DNA of 64,000 nt, from positions 682,001 to 746,000 of the forward strand of contig CAVRGL010000001.1 of the NCBI GenBank assembly GCA_963720735.1, in the 5' to 3' direction. How positions within the stretch are numbered: position 1 is the first letter of the stretch; the number at the start of each line of letters is the position of its first letter. Made by a program: the position numbers and the translations under genes. Below are positions 1-8,006 of the stretch, in pieces. The notes under the pieces were generated by a model that saw nothing but the letters and a program-made list of their open reading frames with translations, had not been told where the DNA came from and ran no database searches. Origin of the DNA: JBBRHQ01 sp963720735 (GTDB lineage: Bacteria; Actinomycetota; Thermoleophilia; Solirubrobacterales; 70-9).

Positions 1-1
1 T

Positions 2-691
2 GACGACCTCTCCGGCGACCGTACCTCACGCCTCTCCGCCTACCTGCGCTTCGGCTGCGTCTCGCCGCGGGAGCTCGCCGTGCTGGCCCGGGCGGAGCGC
101 GGCGGGGAGGCCTACGTCAGACAGCTCTGCTGGCGCGACTTCCACCATCAGGTACTGGCGGCTTTCCCCGCATACCCCAACCGCAACTACCGCTCTCGCG
201 GCGACCGCTGGTCGCGATCGCGGCGGGCGCTCGAGGCCTGGAAGGAGGGGCTCACCGGCTACCCGATCGTCGACGCCGGGATGCGGCAGCTGACCCGTGA
301 GGGGTTCATGCACAACCGCGCCCGCCTGATCACCGCCTCCTTCCTCACCAAGGACCTCTACATCGACTGGCGGGTCGGGGCGCGGCACTTCTGGGAGCTG
401 CTGGCCGACGGCGAGATCGCCAACAACTCCGGCAACTGGCAGTGGGTCGCCGGGACCGGCAATGACACCCGGCCCAACCGTGTCTTCAACCCGATCCGCC
501 AGGCTCACCGCTTCGACCCCGACGGGGACTACGTCCGCCGCTACCTGCCCGAGCTCGAGGCGATCGAGGGAGGCGCCGTGCACGAGCCCTGGAGGCTCGA
601 GCCGGGCGAGCGCCGCGGGTTGGACTATCCCGAGCCGGTCGTCGACCACGCCGAGGCGGTTGCCGCCTTCCGCTCGAGGCGTGCCGCCTGA
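2..691 (+). CDS. phrB: Deoxyribodipyrimidine photolyase, C-terminal part (5' end outside window)
   Basis: Light-driven, FAD-dependent repair enzyme for cyclobutane pyrimidine dimers (class I photolyase/cryptochrome family). The frame is open from base 2, so about 230 C-terminal residues are present and the antenna domain lies upstream of the window. Visible FAD-domain signatures are TSRLSAYLRFG near the left edge, LCWRDFHH, the GYPIVDAGMRQL block, NNSGNWQWVAGTGND and the FNP motif. The tail is short and ends cleanly with TGA. It is followed after 16 bases by the methylthioadenosine salvage pair. A cryptochrome-like or (6-4) role cannot be excluded from this half alone, but these blocks are typical of CPD photolyases. 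Confidence 0.93.
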   Translation, partial: DDLSGDRTSRLSAYLRFGCVSPRELAVLARAERGGEAYVRQLCWRDFHHQVLAAFPAYPNRNYRSRGDRWSRSRRALEAWKEGLTGYPIVDAGMRQLTREGFMHNRARLITASFLTKDLYIDWRVGARHFWELLADGEIANNSGNWQWVAGTGNDTRPNRVFNPIRQAHRFDPDGDYVRRYLPELEAIEGGAVHEPWRLEPGERRGLDYPEPVVDHAEAVAAFRSRRAA

Positions 692-695
692 GCCA

Positions 696-701
696 TAGGA
701 T
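696..701 (+). promoter_or_regulatory. Candidate -10 box (TAGGAT) for a leaderless transcript
   Basis: TAGGAT ends 6 bases before the GTG at 708, and no Shine-Dalgarno sequence lies between. Transcription would begin at or next to the start codon of the phosphorylase gene. No clear -35 box is visible because the upstream DNA is photolyase coding sequence. Confidence 0.4.
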
Positions 702-707
702 CGGGCC

Positions 708-1373
708 GTGAGCCGCCTCGGCCTGATCGTGGGATCCGCACTGCTCGGAGCCGAGCCCTCGCTCGGAGACGGCGTCGTCGTCCTGCAGCGCCACGGCGGC
801 GGCGAGTACCTCCCCCCAGATCGGATCGACCATGCAGCAAACCTGCGGCTGCTGGCCGAAAGCGGCTGCGAGGCCGTGCTCGCGGTCTCCTCGGTCGGCT
901 CGCTGAGGAAGGAGATCGAGGTTGGAAGCTTCCTCTGCCCCGACGACTTCGTCGCCCTGCAACTCGGCGGTTCGGCGTTCGACGATGCCCGGGGCCACGT
1001 CGTCCCCCGCTTCGACCCCGGCTGGCGCACCCGGGTGATCGAGGCCTGGCGGCTCAGAGCCGGCGAGCCAATCGGTGACGGCGGTACCTACTGGCAGGCG
1101 ATCGGGCCGCGGTTCGAGACCCCGGCGGAGATCCGCATGATCGCCGCCCACGCCGAGGTGATCGGGATGACCCTGGCCTCGGAGTGCGTCGCCGCCACCG
1201 AGCTCGGCCTCGCCTTCGCGTCGATCTGCACCGTCGACAACCTCGCGAACGGGATCGGGGGCGAGGTGCTGAGCGCCGCCTCCTACGAGGCCGGGCGCGC
1301 CGCCAACCGGGCGCGGCTCGAGCGACTCGTACCTGACCTGGTCGCCGAGCTGGGCGCCGAGGTCGCCCTTTGA
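708..1373 (+). CDS. Methylthioadenosine/methylthioinosine phosphorylase family (PNP/MTAP family 2)
   Basis: Phosphorolytic cleavage of a purine nucleoside, probably methylthioinosine or methylthioadenosine, to free base and (methylthio)ribose-1-phosphate. Family signatures are the RHG segment near residue 28, AVSSVGSLRKEIEVGSFL, GGTYWQAIGPRFETPAEIRM from about residue 125, and GMTLASECVAATELGL. At 221 residues it is somewhat shorter than typical MTAP (about 250-280). Near residue 178 the base-contact segment reads VDNLANGI. It aligns with the TNLAAGI type, whose Asn favours 6-oxopurines, rather than the TDYD type of adenosine-specific MTAP. The next gene, a deaminase starting 2 bases after the stop, fits a route that deaminates MTA first. 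The start is GTG with no ribosome binding site. Confidence 0.82.
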   Translation: MSRLGLIVGSALLGAEPSLGDGVVVLQRHGGGEYLPPDRIDHAANLRLLAESGCEAVLAVSSVGSLRKEIEVGSFLCPDDFVALQLGGSAFDDARGHVVPRFDPGWRTRVIEAWRLRAGEPIGDGGTYWQAIGPRFETPAEIRMIAAHAEVIGMTLASECVAATELGLAFASICTVDNLANGIGGEVLSAASYEAGRAANRARLERLVPDLVAELGAEVAL

Positions 1374-1374
1374 T

Positions 1375-2619
1375 TTGAGCCTATGCGTCAGCGGCGCGCT
1401 GCTGGACGGCGACCCCGTCGGCCTGCGCTGTGAGGACGGGTTGATCGCGGCGATCGGGGCAGCGGTCGCTCCGGAGGACGGGGACGAGGTGATCGACGCC
1501 GCGGGGGCGCCACTCGTCTCCCCGCTGATCAACGGTCACACGCACGCGGCGATGACCCTGTTCCGCGGTTACGGCGACGATCTGCCGCTGATGCGCTGGC
1601 TCGAGGAGCGGATCTGGCCGCTCGAGGCGAAGCTCACTCCGGAAGACGTCTACTGGGGAACGCGGCTCGCCTGCGTCGAGATGATCCGCACCGGGACGGT
1701 GCTGTTCTGGGACATGTACTGGCAGGCCGAGGCGAGCGCCCGGGCGGTGCGCGACGCGGGGCTGCGGGCGACGATCGGCGCCCCGCTGATCGACGCAGAC
1801 GGAGATCCCTCCGCCCTACGCGAGAGCGCCCGCCGCAGCCTCGATCACCTCACCGGGTTCGACCGGCGGATCAGGCCCTCCCTTGCCCCACACGCGATCT
1901 ACACGGTCAGCGAGGAGTCGCTGCGCTGGATCGCCGAGCTCGCTGAGGAGCACCTGGTTCCCGTGCAGATCCACCTCTCGGAGACCGTGTCCGAGGTCGA
2001 GCGATGCCTCTCCGAGCACGGAGCGCGCCCCGCTCACTACCTCGATCGGCTCGGGCTGCTCGGGCCACGCACCCTGCTCGCCCACGGCGTCTGGCTCGAT
2101 CACTCCGAGCTCGAGCTGATCGCGGAGCGGGGAGCGACCGTGGTCACCAACCCGGTGGCCAACATGAAGCTGGCGGTCGGCGGCGTCTTCCCCCTTCCCG
2201 ACGCTCAGCGCAGGGGCGTGGCGATCGGCCTCGGCACCGACGGCCCCGGCTCCAACAACTCGCTCGATCTCCTCTCCGACGTGAAGGCGCTGGCGCTGAT
2301 TCAGAAGCACGCGGCCGCCGACCCCTCGGTGCTCAAGGCGTCCGAGGCCTGGGCGATCGCCACCGGCGCCAGGGCCGGGTTGCTCGGCGCCGGGCGGCTG
2401 GCGGTCGGCGAGCCTGCCGACTTCCTCTTGCTGCGCCGCGACTCCTACGAGCTCGGTCTCGGCGAGGCAGACGCCGGCCTCGTCTACGCGGCCTCGGGCT
2501 CGATCGTCGACACGACCGTGGTCGCCGGCCGGACATTGATGCGGGACGGGGTGGTGCCCGACGCAACGGAGGTGCTCGCCCGCACCCAGGAACGGGCGGA
2601 ACGCCTCGGGACGCACTAG
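1375..2619 (+). CDS. mtaD: 5'-methylthioadenosine/S-adenosylhomocysteine deaminase
   Basis: Zinc amidohydrolase that deaminates methylthioadenosine (and often S-adenosylhomocysteine or adenosine) to the inosine form. Metal and active-site motifs are in family order: NGHTHAAM near residue 54, the FRGYGDDLPLMRWLEE lid, QIHLSETVSEVE, LLAHGVW and GTDGPGSNNSLD. A short C-terminal beta domain ends in the usual EPADFLLL segment. The length of 414 residues is normal. The start is a TTG only 1 base after the preceding stop, so translation is probably coupled to the phosphorylase. Together the pair would recycle MTA from polyamine or acyl-homoserine-type chemistry via methylthioinosine. Confidence 0.9.
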   Translation: MSLCVSGALLDGDPVGLRCEDGLIAAIGAAVAPEDGDEVIDAAGAPLVSPLINGHTHAAMTLFRGYGDDLPLMRWLEERIWPLEAKLTPEDVYWGTRLACVEMIRTGTVLFWDMYWQAEASARAVRDAGLRATIGAPLIDADGDPSALRESARRSLDHLTGFDRRIRPSLAPHAIYTVSEESLRWIAELAEEHLVPVQIHLSETVSEVERCLSEHGARPAHYLDRLGLLGPRTLLAHGVWLDHSELELIAERGATVVTNPVANMKLAVGGVFPLPDAQRRGVAIGLGTDGPGSNNSLDLLSDVKALALIQKHAAADPSVLKASEAWAIATGARAGLLGAGRLAVGEPADFLLLRRDSYELGLGEADAGLVYAASGSIVDTTVVAGRTLMRDGVVPDATEVLARTQERAERLGTH

Positions 2620-2624
2620 GACAG

Positions 2625-2641
2625 ATACCCCCAAGGGGTAT
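2625..2641 (+). promoter_or_regulatory. CsoR/RcnR-like operator
   Basis: A perfect inverted repeat, ATACCCC-CAA-GGGGTAT, overlaps the -10 box of the permease gene. The TACCC...GGGTA shape is the hallmark of operators for the CsoR/RcnR metal-sensor (or CstR persulfide-sensor) family. This is direct sequence evidence for the site; which regulator and which inducer (copper, nickel, sulfur species) remain inference, since no csoR gene is in the window. Confidence 0.65.
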
Positions 2642-2644
2642 ACT
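2639..2644 (+). promoter_or_regulatory. Candidate -10 box (TATACT)
   Basis: TATACT shares bases with the right arm of the CsoR-like operator. It ends 8 bases before the ATG at 2653, so a bound repressor would block polymerase directly. The transcript would be leaderless or nearly so. Confidence 0.5.
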
Positions 2645-2652
2645 CGGTGACG

Positions 2653-3897
2653 ATGAGCGGCGTCATCGAGACGATCGCAGAGGGCCTCAAGCAATCCCTG
2701 CTGATGGCCTACGAGGTCTGGTGGGCGCTTGTCCTCGGATTCGCGATCTCCGCGGTCGTCCAGGCTTGGGTACCGCGGGAGCGGATCGAGCGCTCGCTCT
2801 CCGGCGAGGGCCCGAAGCCGATCGCGCTGGCCACCGGGCTCGGCGCGGCGAGCTCCTCCTGCTCCTACGCGGCGATAGCGATCGCCAAGTCGCTGTTCCA
2901 GAAGGGGGCTTCCGCGGTCACCGCGCTGAGCTTCCAGTTCGCGTCGACCAACCTCGTCTGGGAGCTGGGACTGGTGCTCTGGGTGCTGATCGGCTGGCAG
3001 TTCACCCTGGCCGAGTACGTCGGCGGGGTGGTGATGATCGTGCTGATGGCGCTCGGCCTGCGGTTCTTCGTGTCGCCCCGGCTGGAGCGGCGGGCCCGGG
3101 AGCACGCCCGGCGCGCCGACAGCGGGCACATGCACCGGGCGGCCGGCGAGCGGATGGGGTGGCGGGAGCGATTGCGGTCGGTCTCCGCCTGGTCGGACGT
3201 CGCCCACAACTTCCGCGGCGACTGGCAGATGCTCTGGAAGGAGATCACCGCCGGCTTCCTCCTGGCCGGGTTCATCGGGCTGCTCGGCGACGACTTCTTC
3301 AACGGCCTGTTCATCGACAACGCCCCGCCGCTGCTGACCGCCGTCGAGAACGTCATCGTCGGGCCACTGATCGCCGTGCTCAGCTTCGTCTGCTCGGTCG
3401 GCAACATCCCCCTGGCGGCGGTGCTGTGGTCCGGAGGGATCTCCTTCGCCGGGGTGATGGCGTTCATCTTCGCCGACCTGATCGTGATCCCGATCGTGCT
3501 CGCCTATCGCAAGTACTACGGCACCTCCTTCACCCTGCGGATAACCGCGCTGATGTTCGTGACGATGGTGATCGCAGCGCTGATCGTCGACGGGCTGTTC
3601 AGCGCCGCCGGCCTGATCCCGAGCGGCCCGCGGCCGACCAGAGACGACATCTTCGGCTCGGTCGAGCTCGATTACAAGCTGGTCCTCAACCTGATCGGCC
3701 TGGTCATCTTCGCCGTGCTCTTCTGGCTGACGACTCGCCGCGGCGTCACAGATCCGGTTTGCGGGATGAAGGTCGACCGGGCCAAGGCGATAACCGCCGA
3801 AACCGGAGCGGGGACCGTGTATTTCTGCTCGACCGACTGCCGGGACCGGTTTCAGTCCAGTCCGCCGAGCGCCTCGCCGACCAGCTCGACGTCATGA
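2653..3897 (+). CDS. DUF318-type permease with C-terminal YHS metal-binding domain
   Basis: Polytopic membrane permease of the PF03773 (ArsP-like) family fused to a YHS domain. Features are ASSSCSYAAIAIAKSLFQKG with its cysteine, several hydrophobic helices up to about residue 355, a second SVGNIPLA half-repeat, then DPVCGMKV and YFCSTDCRDRF (about residues 366-400). The paired cysteines of the YHS domain suggest transition-metal or metalloid handling. The operator overlapping the promoter supports metal control. I chose ATG 2653 because it is 8 bases after a TATACT box; GTG 2647 is in frame and possible. The 3' end overlaps the convergent Nudix gene by 46 bases. Export of copper, arsenic species or another soft metal is inferred, not shown. 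Confidence 0.82.
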   Translation: MSGVIETIAEGLKQSLLMAYEVWWALVLGFAISAVVQAWVPRERIERSLSGEGPKPIALATGLGAASSSCSYAAIAIAKSLFQKGASAVTALSFQFASTNLVWELGLVLWVLIGWQFTLAEYVGGVVMIVLMALGLRFFVSPRLERRAREHARRADSGHMHRAAGERMGWRERLRSVSAWSDVAHNFRGDWQMLWKEITAGFLLAGFIGLLGDDFFNGLFIDNAPPLLTAVENVIVGPLIAVLSFVCSVGNIPLAAVLWSGGISFAGVMAFIFADLIVIPIVLAYRKYYGTSFTLRITALMFVTMVIAALIVDGLFSAAGLIPSGPRPTRDDIFGSVELDYKLVLNLIGLVIFAVLFWLTTRRGVTDPVCGMKVDRAKAITAETGAGTVYFCSTDCRDRFQSSPPSASPTSSTS

Positions 3898-4280
3898 CCG
3901 TAGGTGAGCAGGTCGGCGGCGGCGGCCGGGCCCAGCCAGCGCAGCTCGTCGACCTCGTCGTTGGGCTGGAAGTCACCGCTCAGCGGCCGCATCAGCCAAT
4001 ACCGCACCAGCTTCGGGCGCCCCTTGCGATCGGAGTAGGCGACTGATCCGAGCTCGCGCCCCAGCTCGCAGCGCAGCCCCGCCTCCTCCTCCACCTCCCT
4101 GAGCGCGGCCTGCTCGAATCCCTCGCCCGGATCGAGCTTTCCCTTCGGCAGCGTCCAGTCGCCGTACTTCGGCCGGTGGATCACCGCGATTCTCGCCTCG
4201 GCGCCCTCTCCGCGGATTACGACGCCGCCCGCCGCCAGCACCTCCGCCACCCCGCCGGGGTCGAGCTCGGTCCTCGCCAT
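3852..4280 (-). CDS. Nudix hydrolase (MutT-like)
   Basis: Hydrolyses a nucleoside diphosphate linked to another moiety; the arrangement resembles MutT1-type 8-oxo-dGTP or diadenosine polyphosphate hydrolases. The Nudix box is complete: GKLDPGEG followed by ALREVEEEAGL (about residues 46-70). The protein is 142 residues, a single Nudix domain, and lacks the C-terminal histidine-phosphatase domain of mycobacterial MutT1. It is convergent with the permease and divergent from the osmolyte transporter operon. The ATG at 4280 is preceded, on the minus strand, by TAACCT with a 6-base gap. Substrate unknown. Confidence 0.88.
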   Translation of the reverse strand: MARTELDPGGVAEVLAAGGVVIRGEGAEARIAVIHRPKYGDWTLPKGKLDPGEGFEQAALREVEEEAGLRCELGRELGSVAYSDRKGRPKLVRYWLMRPLSGDFQPNDEVDELRWLGPAAAADLLTYGHDVELVGEALGGLD

Positions 4281-4286
4281 CGCCCC

Positions 4287-4292
4287 AGGTTA
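4287..4292 (-). promoter_or_regulatory. Candidate -10 box for the Nudix gene
   Basis: Reads TAACCT on the minus strand and ends 6 bases before the ATG at 4280; no Shine-Dalgarno sequence follows it. Confidence 0.38.
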
Positions 4293-4333
4293 CGTCCAAC
4301 CGCCGCGCCGCGTTTCCGGGCCTGTGTCGCGGG

Positions 4334-4339
4334 TAGCAT
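4334..4339 (+). promoter_or_regulatory. Candidate -10 box for the OpuB-type operon
   Basis: TAGCAT ends 9 bases before the GTG at 4349 and faces away from the Nudix gene promoter, so 4281-4348 is a compact divergent promoter region. Confidence 0.38.
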
Positions 4340-4348
4340 CCGCCTGGC

Positions 4349-5542
4349 GTGCCCGACGAAGTGCCCAGCCCGCGAGCACCGGCGCATGGCGAGGTCTCGT
4401 CCCTTCGCTACGACCACGTCACCAAGCGCTACGGGAACTCGCCGCAGCCCGCTGTCGACGACCTGACCATCGAGGTGCCTGCCGGAGAGATCTGCGTCCT
4501 GGTCGGGCCCTCCGGGTGCGGCAAGACGACCGCGATGCGGATGGCGAACCGCACCGTCGAGATGACCGAGGGAGACATCCTCCTGGGCGATCTGTCGATC
4601 CGCGACCGCGAACCGGCCCAGCTGCGACGGGAGATGGGTTACGTGATCCAGCAGATCGGCCTCTTCCCCCACCGGACGATCGCCCAGAACATCGCCACGG
4701 TCCCCCAGCTGCTGGGCTGGCCGAAGGACCGCACCTCGGCGAGGGTCGCCGAGCTGCTCGAGCTGATCGGGCTCGACCCCGAGATCGCCGACCGCTACCC
4801 GGCACAGCTCTCCGGCGGACAGCAGCAACGCGTCGGGGTTGCGCGGGCGCTCGCCGGCGACCCCCTGGTGATGCTGATGGACGAGCCCTTCGGCGCGATC
4901 GACCCGATCAACCGGGAGCGCCTCCAGAACGAGTTCCTGCGGCTCCAGGCCGAGATCCGCAAGACGGTGCTGTTCGTGACCCACGACATCGACGAGGCGA
5001 TCAAGATGGGCGACCGGATCGCCGTGATGCGCGAGGGTGGCCGCGTCGCCCAGTACGCCACCCCGGCAGAGCTGCTGATGGCGCCGGCCGACGATTTCGT
5101 CGAGGACTTCGTCGGCGCCGACCGCGCCCTGAAGCGCCTCGCCCTGATGAGGGTCGGGGACGTCGGGCTCTGGGAGGCGCCCCTCGCCTATGTCGGGCAG
5201 CCGACCACGGAGGTGAGGGCGAAGCTCGAGGCTGCGGAGATCCCCTTCCCGCTGCTGATCGACTCGGAGCGGCGCCCGCTCGGCTGGCTGTCGGAGAGGG
5301 ACCTGGAGAAGGAGATCGTCCCGGCGAAGCCGGACTCCCCCCTGGGAGCGCTGCTCGATCGCGACGACGTCCTGCGCGACGCGCTCGCCGACCTGCTGCA
5401 GGAGGGCGCGCAGTACGCACCGGTGACCGACGCAGCCGGGCGGATCGCCGGGGTGCTCTCGGTCGAGATCATCTCCGAGTTCCTCGCCTCCCCCGCGGCC
5501 GAGAGCGAGGAGCGCGGCGCTGCGGAGCGGGTCCATGGTTGA
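4349..5542 (+). CDS. Osmolyte ABC transporter ATP-binding protein with CBS region (OpuBA/ProV-like)
   Basis: ATPase of a glycine betaine/carnitine/choline-type importer. Walker A is GPSGCGKTT (about residue 54), the Q-loop is GYVIQQIGLFPHRT, the signature is LSGGQQQR (about 154), Walker B is MLMDEPFGAID, and the switch is THDIDEA. Residues from about 255 form a CBS-like C-terminal part that in this family senses ionic strength or cyclic dinucleotides. The QQIGLFPHRTI segment is characteristic of the OpuB/ProU branch. It is the first gene of four in the order ATPase, permease, permease, binding protein, and overlaps the next gene by 8 bases. Confidence 0.9.
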   Translation: MPDEVPSPRAPAHGEVSSLRYDHVTKRYGNSPQPAVDDLTIEVPAGEICVLVGPSGCGKTTAMRMANRTVEMTEGDILLGDLSIRDREPAQLRREMGYVIQQIGLFPHRTIAQNIATVPQLLGWPKDRTSARVAELLELIGLDPEIADRYPAQLSGGQQQRVGVARALAGDPLVMLMDEPFGAIDPINRERLQNEFLRLQAEIRKTVLFVTHDIDEAIKMGDRIAVMREGGRVAQYATPAELLMAPADDFVEDFVGADRALKRLALMRVGDVGLWEAPLAYVGQPTTEVRAKLEAAEIPFPLLIDSERRPLGWLSERDLEKEIVPAKPDSPLGALLDRDDVLRDALADLLQEGAQYAPVTDAAGRIAGVLSVEIISEFLASPAAESEERGAAERVHG

Positions 5543-6251
5543 AGCGGCGCCGATCGCCGGGGTCATCCTGCACAACCGCAGCAACCCCGACTGCATCCAG
5601 CGCAACGAGCTCTTCTGCCCCGGCTGGGTGGTCGACAACTTCAACCGCTACGTCGACCCCGCCGTGCAGCACGTCATCCTCGTCCTCGCCTCGGTCTGCA
5701 CCGGGTTCGTGATCGCCTTCGCACTCTCCCTGCTCGCCCACCGCCACCGCTGGCTGGGTCCGCCCTTCCTCGGCGCCACCGGCGTCCTCTACACGATCCC
5801 CAGCATCGCCTTCTTCTTCCTGCTGCTGCCGATCACCGGACGCGGCCGCACCACCGCGATCATCGCCCTGACCGCATTCACGCTGCAGATCATTTACCGC
5901 AACATGACCACCGGGCTAAACAACGTCCCGGCCGACATCAAGGACGCGGGACGGGGCATGGGGCTGACCGAGCGCCAGCTGCTCTGGCGCGTCGAGATCC
6001 CTCTCGCCGTTCCGGAGATCATTGCCGGGCTGCGGATCGCCACGGTCAGCACCGTCGCCCTGGCGACGCTGGCCGTATTCGTCAACGGCGGGGGGCTGGG
6101 GAGCGAGATCCTGATCGGCGGGAACCTCACCTTCAAGACGGGAATCGTGGTCGCCGGCGGCCTCGCGATCCTGATCGCGATCGGCTTCGACCTGATCCTG
6201 GTGGGCATCGGTCGCCGGGCCACCACCTGGAGGCGGGTAGCGGAGGCGTGA
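5535..6251 (+). CDS. Osmolyte ABC transporter permease (OpuBB-like)
   Basis: Inner-membrane permease of the binding-protein-dependent BPD_transp_1 family; 238 residues, 5 to 6 predicted helices. The EAA coupling loop is DAGRGMGLTERQLLWRVEIP followed by LAVPEI, which contacts the ATPase. The N-terminus carries a short extracytoplasmic segment with two cysteines (PDCIQRNELFC). The ATG lies inside the end of the ATPase gene. It pairs with the next permease to form a heterodimeric channel. Confidence 0.9.
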   Translation: MVEAAPIAGVILHNRSNPDCIQRNELFCPGWVVDNFNRYVDPAVQHVILVLASVCTGFVIAFALSLLAHRHRWLGPPFLGATGVLYTIPSIAFFFLLLPITGRGRTTAIIALTAFTLQIIYRNMTTGLNNVPADIKDAGRGMGLTERQLLWRVEIPLAVPEIIAGLRIATVSTVALATLAVFVNGGGLGSEILIGGNLTFKTGIVVAGGLAILIAIGFDLILVGIGRRATTWRRVAEA

Positions 6252-6979
6252 TCGGTTTCGTCGGCCACCTCCCGCTCTCCGCGCTCGGCCTGTTCGGGGA
6301 TGCGCTCGATTTCATATTCCACGAGCAGGCGGGAAACAACGTCACCGGGCAGAACACGATCGGCGGGCTCGGCCAGGTGGGACCCCTGGCGCTGGAGCAG
6401 CTCAAGGTGACCCTGCTGGCGCTGGGCGTCTCCCTGGTGATCGCATTCCCGCTGGGCCTCCTGCTCGGCCACCGCCGCTCCGGGGAGGGCCTGGCGCTGG
6501 CGATCGGCAACGCCGGCCGCGCGATCCCCGAGCTCGCGCTGATCGCCTTCTTCGCCGCCGTGATCGGGGTCGGCCTCGGCAACCTGACCTTTGCGCTCGC
6601 GGTGCTCGGCATCCCGCCGATCCTCACCAACACCTACGTAGGGATCAGCCAGGTGGACCGCGACGCGGTCGAGGCGGCGCGGGGCATGGGGATGTCGGAA
6701 GCCCGGGTGATCCAAGGCGTCGAGCTGCCGCTGGCGGTGCCTACGATCATGAGCGGTGTGCGGACGGCGACGATCAACATCGTCGCCACGGCGACGATCG
6801 CACCGCTGGTCGGCGTCCTCACCCTCGGCGACTTCATCATCAACTCGAACGTCTACGGCGACAAGGGGGTGCTGGCCGGGGCGATCCTCGTGGCGCTGAT
6901 GGCGCTCGTCCTGGAGCTGGCGCTGGCGGGCATCCAGTGGCTGCTGACCTCGCCTGGACTTCGCCTCGGGCGGGGATGA
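6248..6979 (+). CDS. Osmolyte ABC transporter permease (OpuBD-like)
   Basis: Second permease of the importer, 243 residues with the same fold. The EAA loop reads EAARGMGMSEARVIQGVELP, then LAVPTIMSG. The GTG start overlaps the stop of the first permease (GTGA), indicating translational coupling. Having two different permeases rather than one homodimer matches OpuB/OpuC and YehWY-type systems. Confidence 0.9.
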   Translation: MIGFVGHLPLSALGLFGDALDFIFHEQAGNNVTGQNTIGGLGQVGPLALEQLKVTLLALGVSLVIAFPLGLLLGHRRSGEGLALAIGNAGRAIPELALIAFFAAVIGVGLGNLTFALAVLGIPPILTNTYVGISQVDRDAVEAARGMGMSEARVIQGVELPLAVPTIMSGVRTATINIVATATIAPLVGVLTLGDFIINSNVYGDKGVLAGAILVALMALVLELALAGIQWLLTSPGLRLGRG

Positions 6980-7019
6980 AAGGCTTCACCTGCAAACCCC
7001 ACGAAGGAGGAATCTCGTC

Positions 7020-8000
7020 ATGAAGGGCAGCGCGCGTGTGTGGGCAGCGATCGCCGTCGCGGCGATCGTCCTGGTGCCGGGGCTGTCGGCCTGCGGCAGC
7101 AGCAACGACACAACCGGCTCCAGCGGAGGAGGAGGGGGCGGAAAGGCGATCGTCTCGAACCCGGCCAACGGCAAGGTAACCCTGACGATCGGCTCGAAGA
7201 ACTTCACCGAGCAGATCGTCCTCGGGGAGATCTACTCCCAGGCCCTCGAGGCCGCCGGCTACAAGGTCAAGAAGGACCTCAACCTCGGATCCGAGACGGT
7301 GGCGCTGCAGGCACTGAAATCCGGGCAGATCTCCGGCTATCCGGAGTACGCGAGCACGGCGCTGACCTCGTTCTTCGGAGTCGACCCGGAGAAGGTCCCA
7401 GCGAGCGCGGAGGCCGCCTACGCCCAGGCGAACAGGGACTTCGAGAAGGAGAACCTGCTGGCGTTCCCGCCAACTCCGTTCGCGAGCGCAAACGCGGTCG
7501 GGACGCTGAAGTCGACGGCCCAGAAGCTGGGGCTGAAGGACGTCTCCGACCTGCAGGGCAAGTCGCAGGACCTGACCCTCTACGGCTCGCCTGAGTGCCG
7601 ACAGCGGATCGACTGCCTGCTGGGCCTGGAGAAGTACTACGGGCTGCAGTTCAAGTCGTTCACGCCGGTGGACATCGCGCTGCGCTATGAGGTCCTCGAC
7701 AAGGGACAGGCCGACCTCTCGATCCTGTTCACGACCGACGCCCAGCTCGCCGCGCAGAAGAACAAGTACGTGATCCTGAACGACGACAAGCACGTCTTCC
7801 CGGCGGGCAACGTCATCTTCGTCACCGATCCGTCCACGGTGAGCAAAGCCGGGCCGGACTACGAGAAGACGATCGTCAGCGTCCAGAAGGGCCTGACGAT
7901 CCCGGTGATGCAGGAGCTCGACGCCCGGGTCGACATCGACAAGCAGACCCCGGCCCAGGTCGCCTCGGAGTACCTGAAGGAGGACGGCTACATCAAGTAA
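7020..8000 (+). CDS. Osmolyte-binding lipoprotein (OpuBC/OsmF-like)
   Basis: Extracytoplasmic substrate-binding protein of the QAT family. A signal peptide ends in the lipobox LSAC with Cys at about residue 24, followed by a Gly/Ser linker. The mature part opens with TIGSKNFTEQIVLGEIYSQ, the diagnostic start of OpuAC-like domains, and has GYPEYASTAL. The start is firm: AAGGAGG sits 10 bases upstream of ATG 7020. The ligand (betaine, choline, carnitine or another quaternary amine) cannot be read from the sequence. Directly downstream lies the palindromic repeat cluster, which may end this transcript. Confidence 0.91.
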   Translation: MKGSARVWAAIAVAAIVLVPGLSACGSSNDTTGSSGGGGGGKAIVSNPANGKVTLTIGSKNFTEQIVLGEIYSQALEAAGYKVKKDLNLGSETVALQALKSGQISGYPEYASTALTSFFGVDPEKVPASAEAAYAQANRDFEKENLLAFPPTPFASANAVGTLKSTAQKLGLKDVSDLQGKSQDLTLYGSPECRQRIDCLLGLEKYYGLQFKSFTPVDIALRYEVLDKGQADLSILFTTDAQLAAQKNKYVILNDDKHVFPAGNVIFVTDPSTVSKAGPDYEKTIVSVQKGLTIPVMQELDARVDIDKQTPAQVASEYLKEDGYIK

Positions 8001-8006
8001 TTCAAC

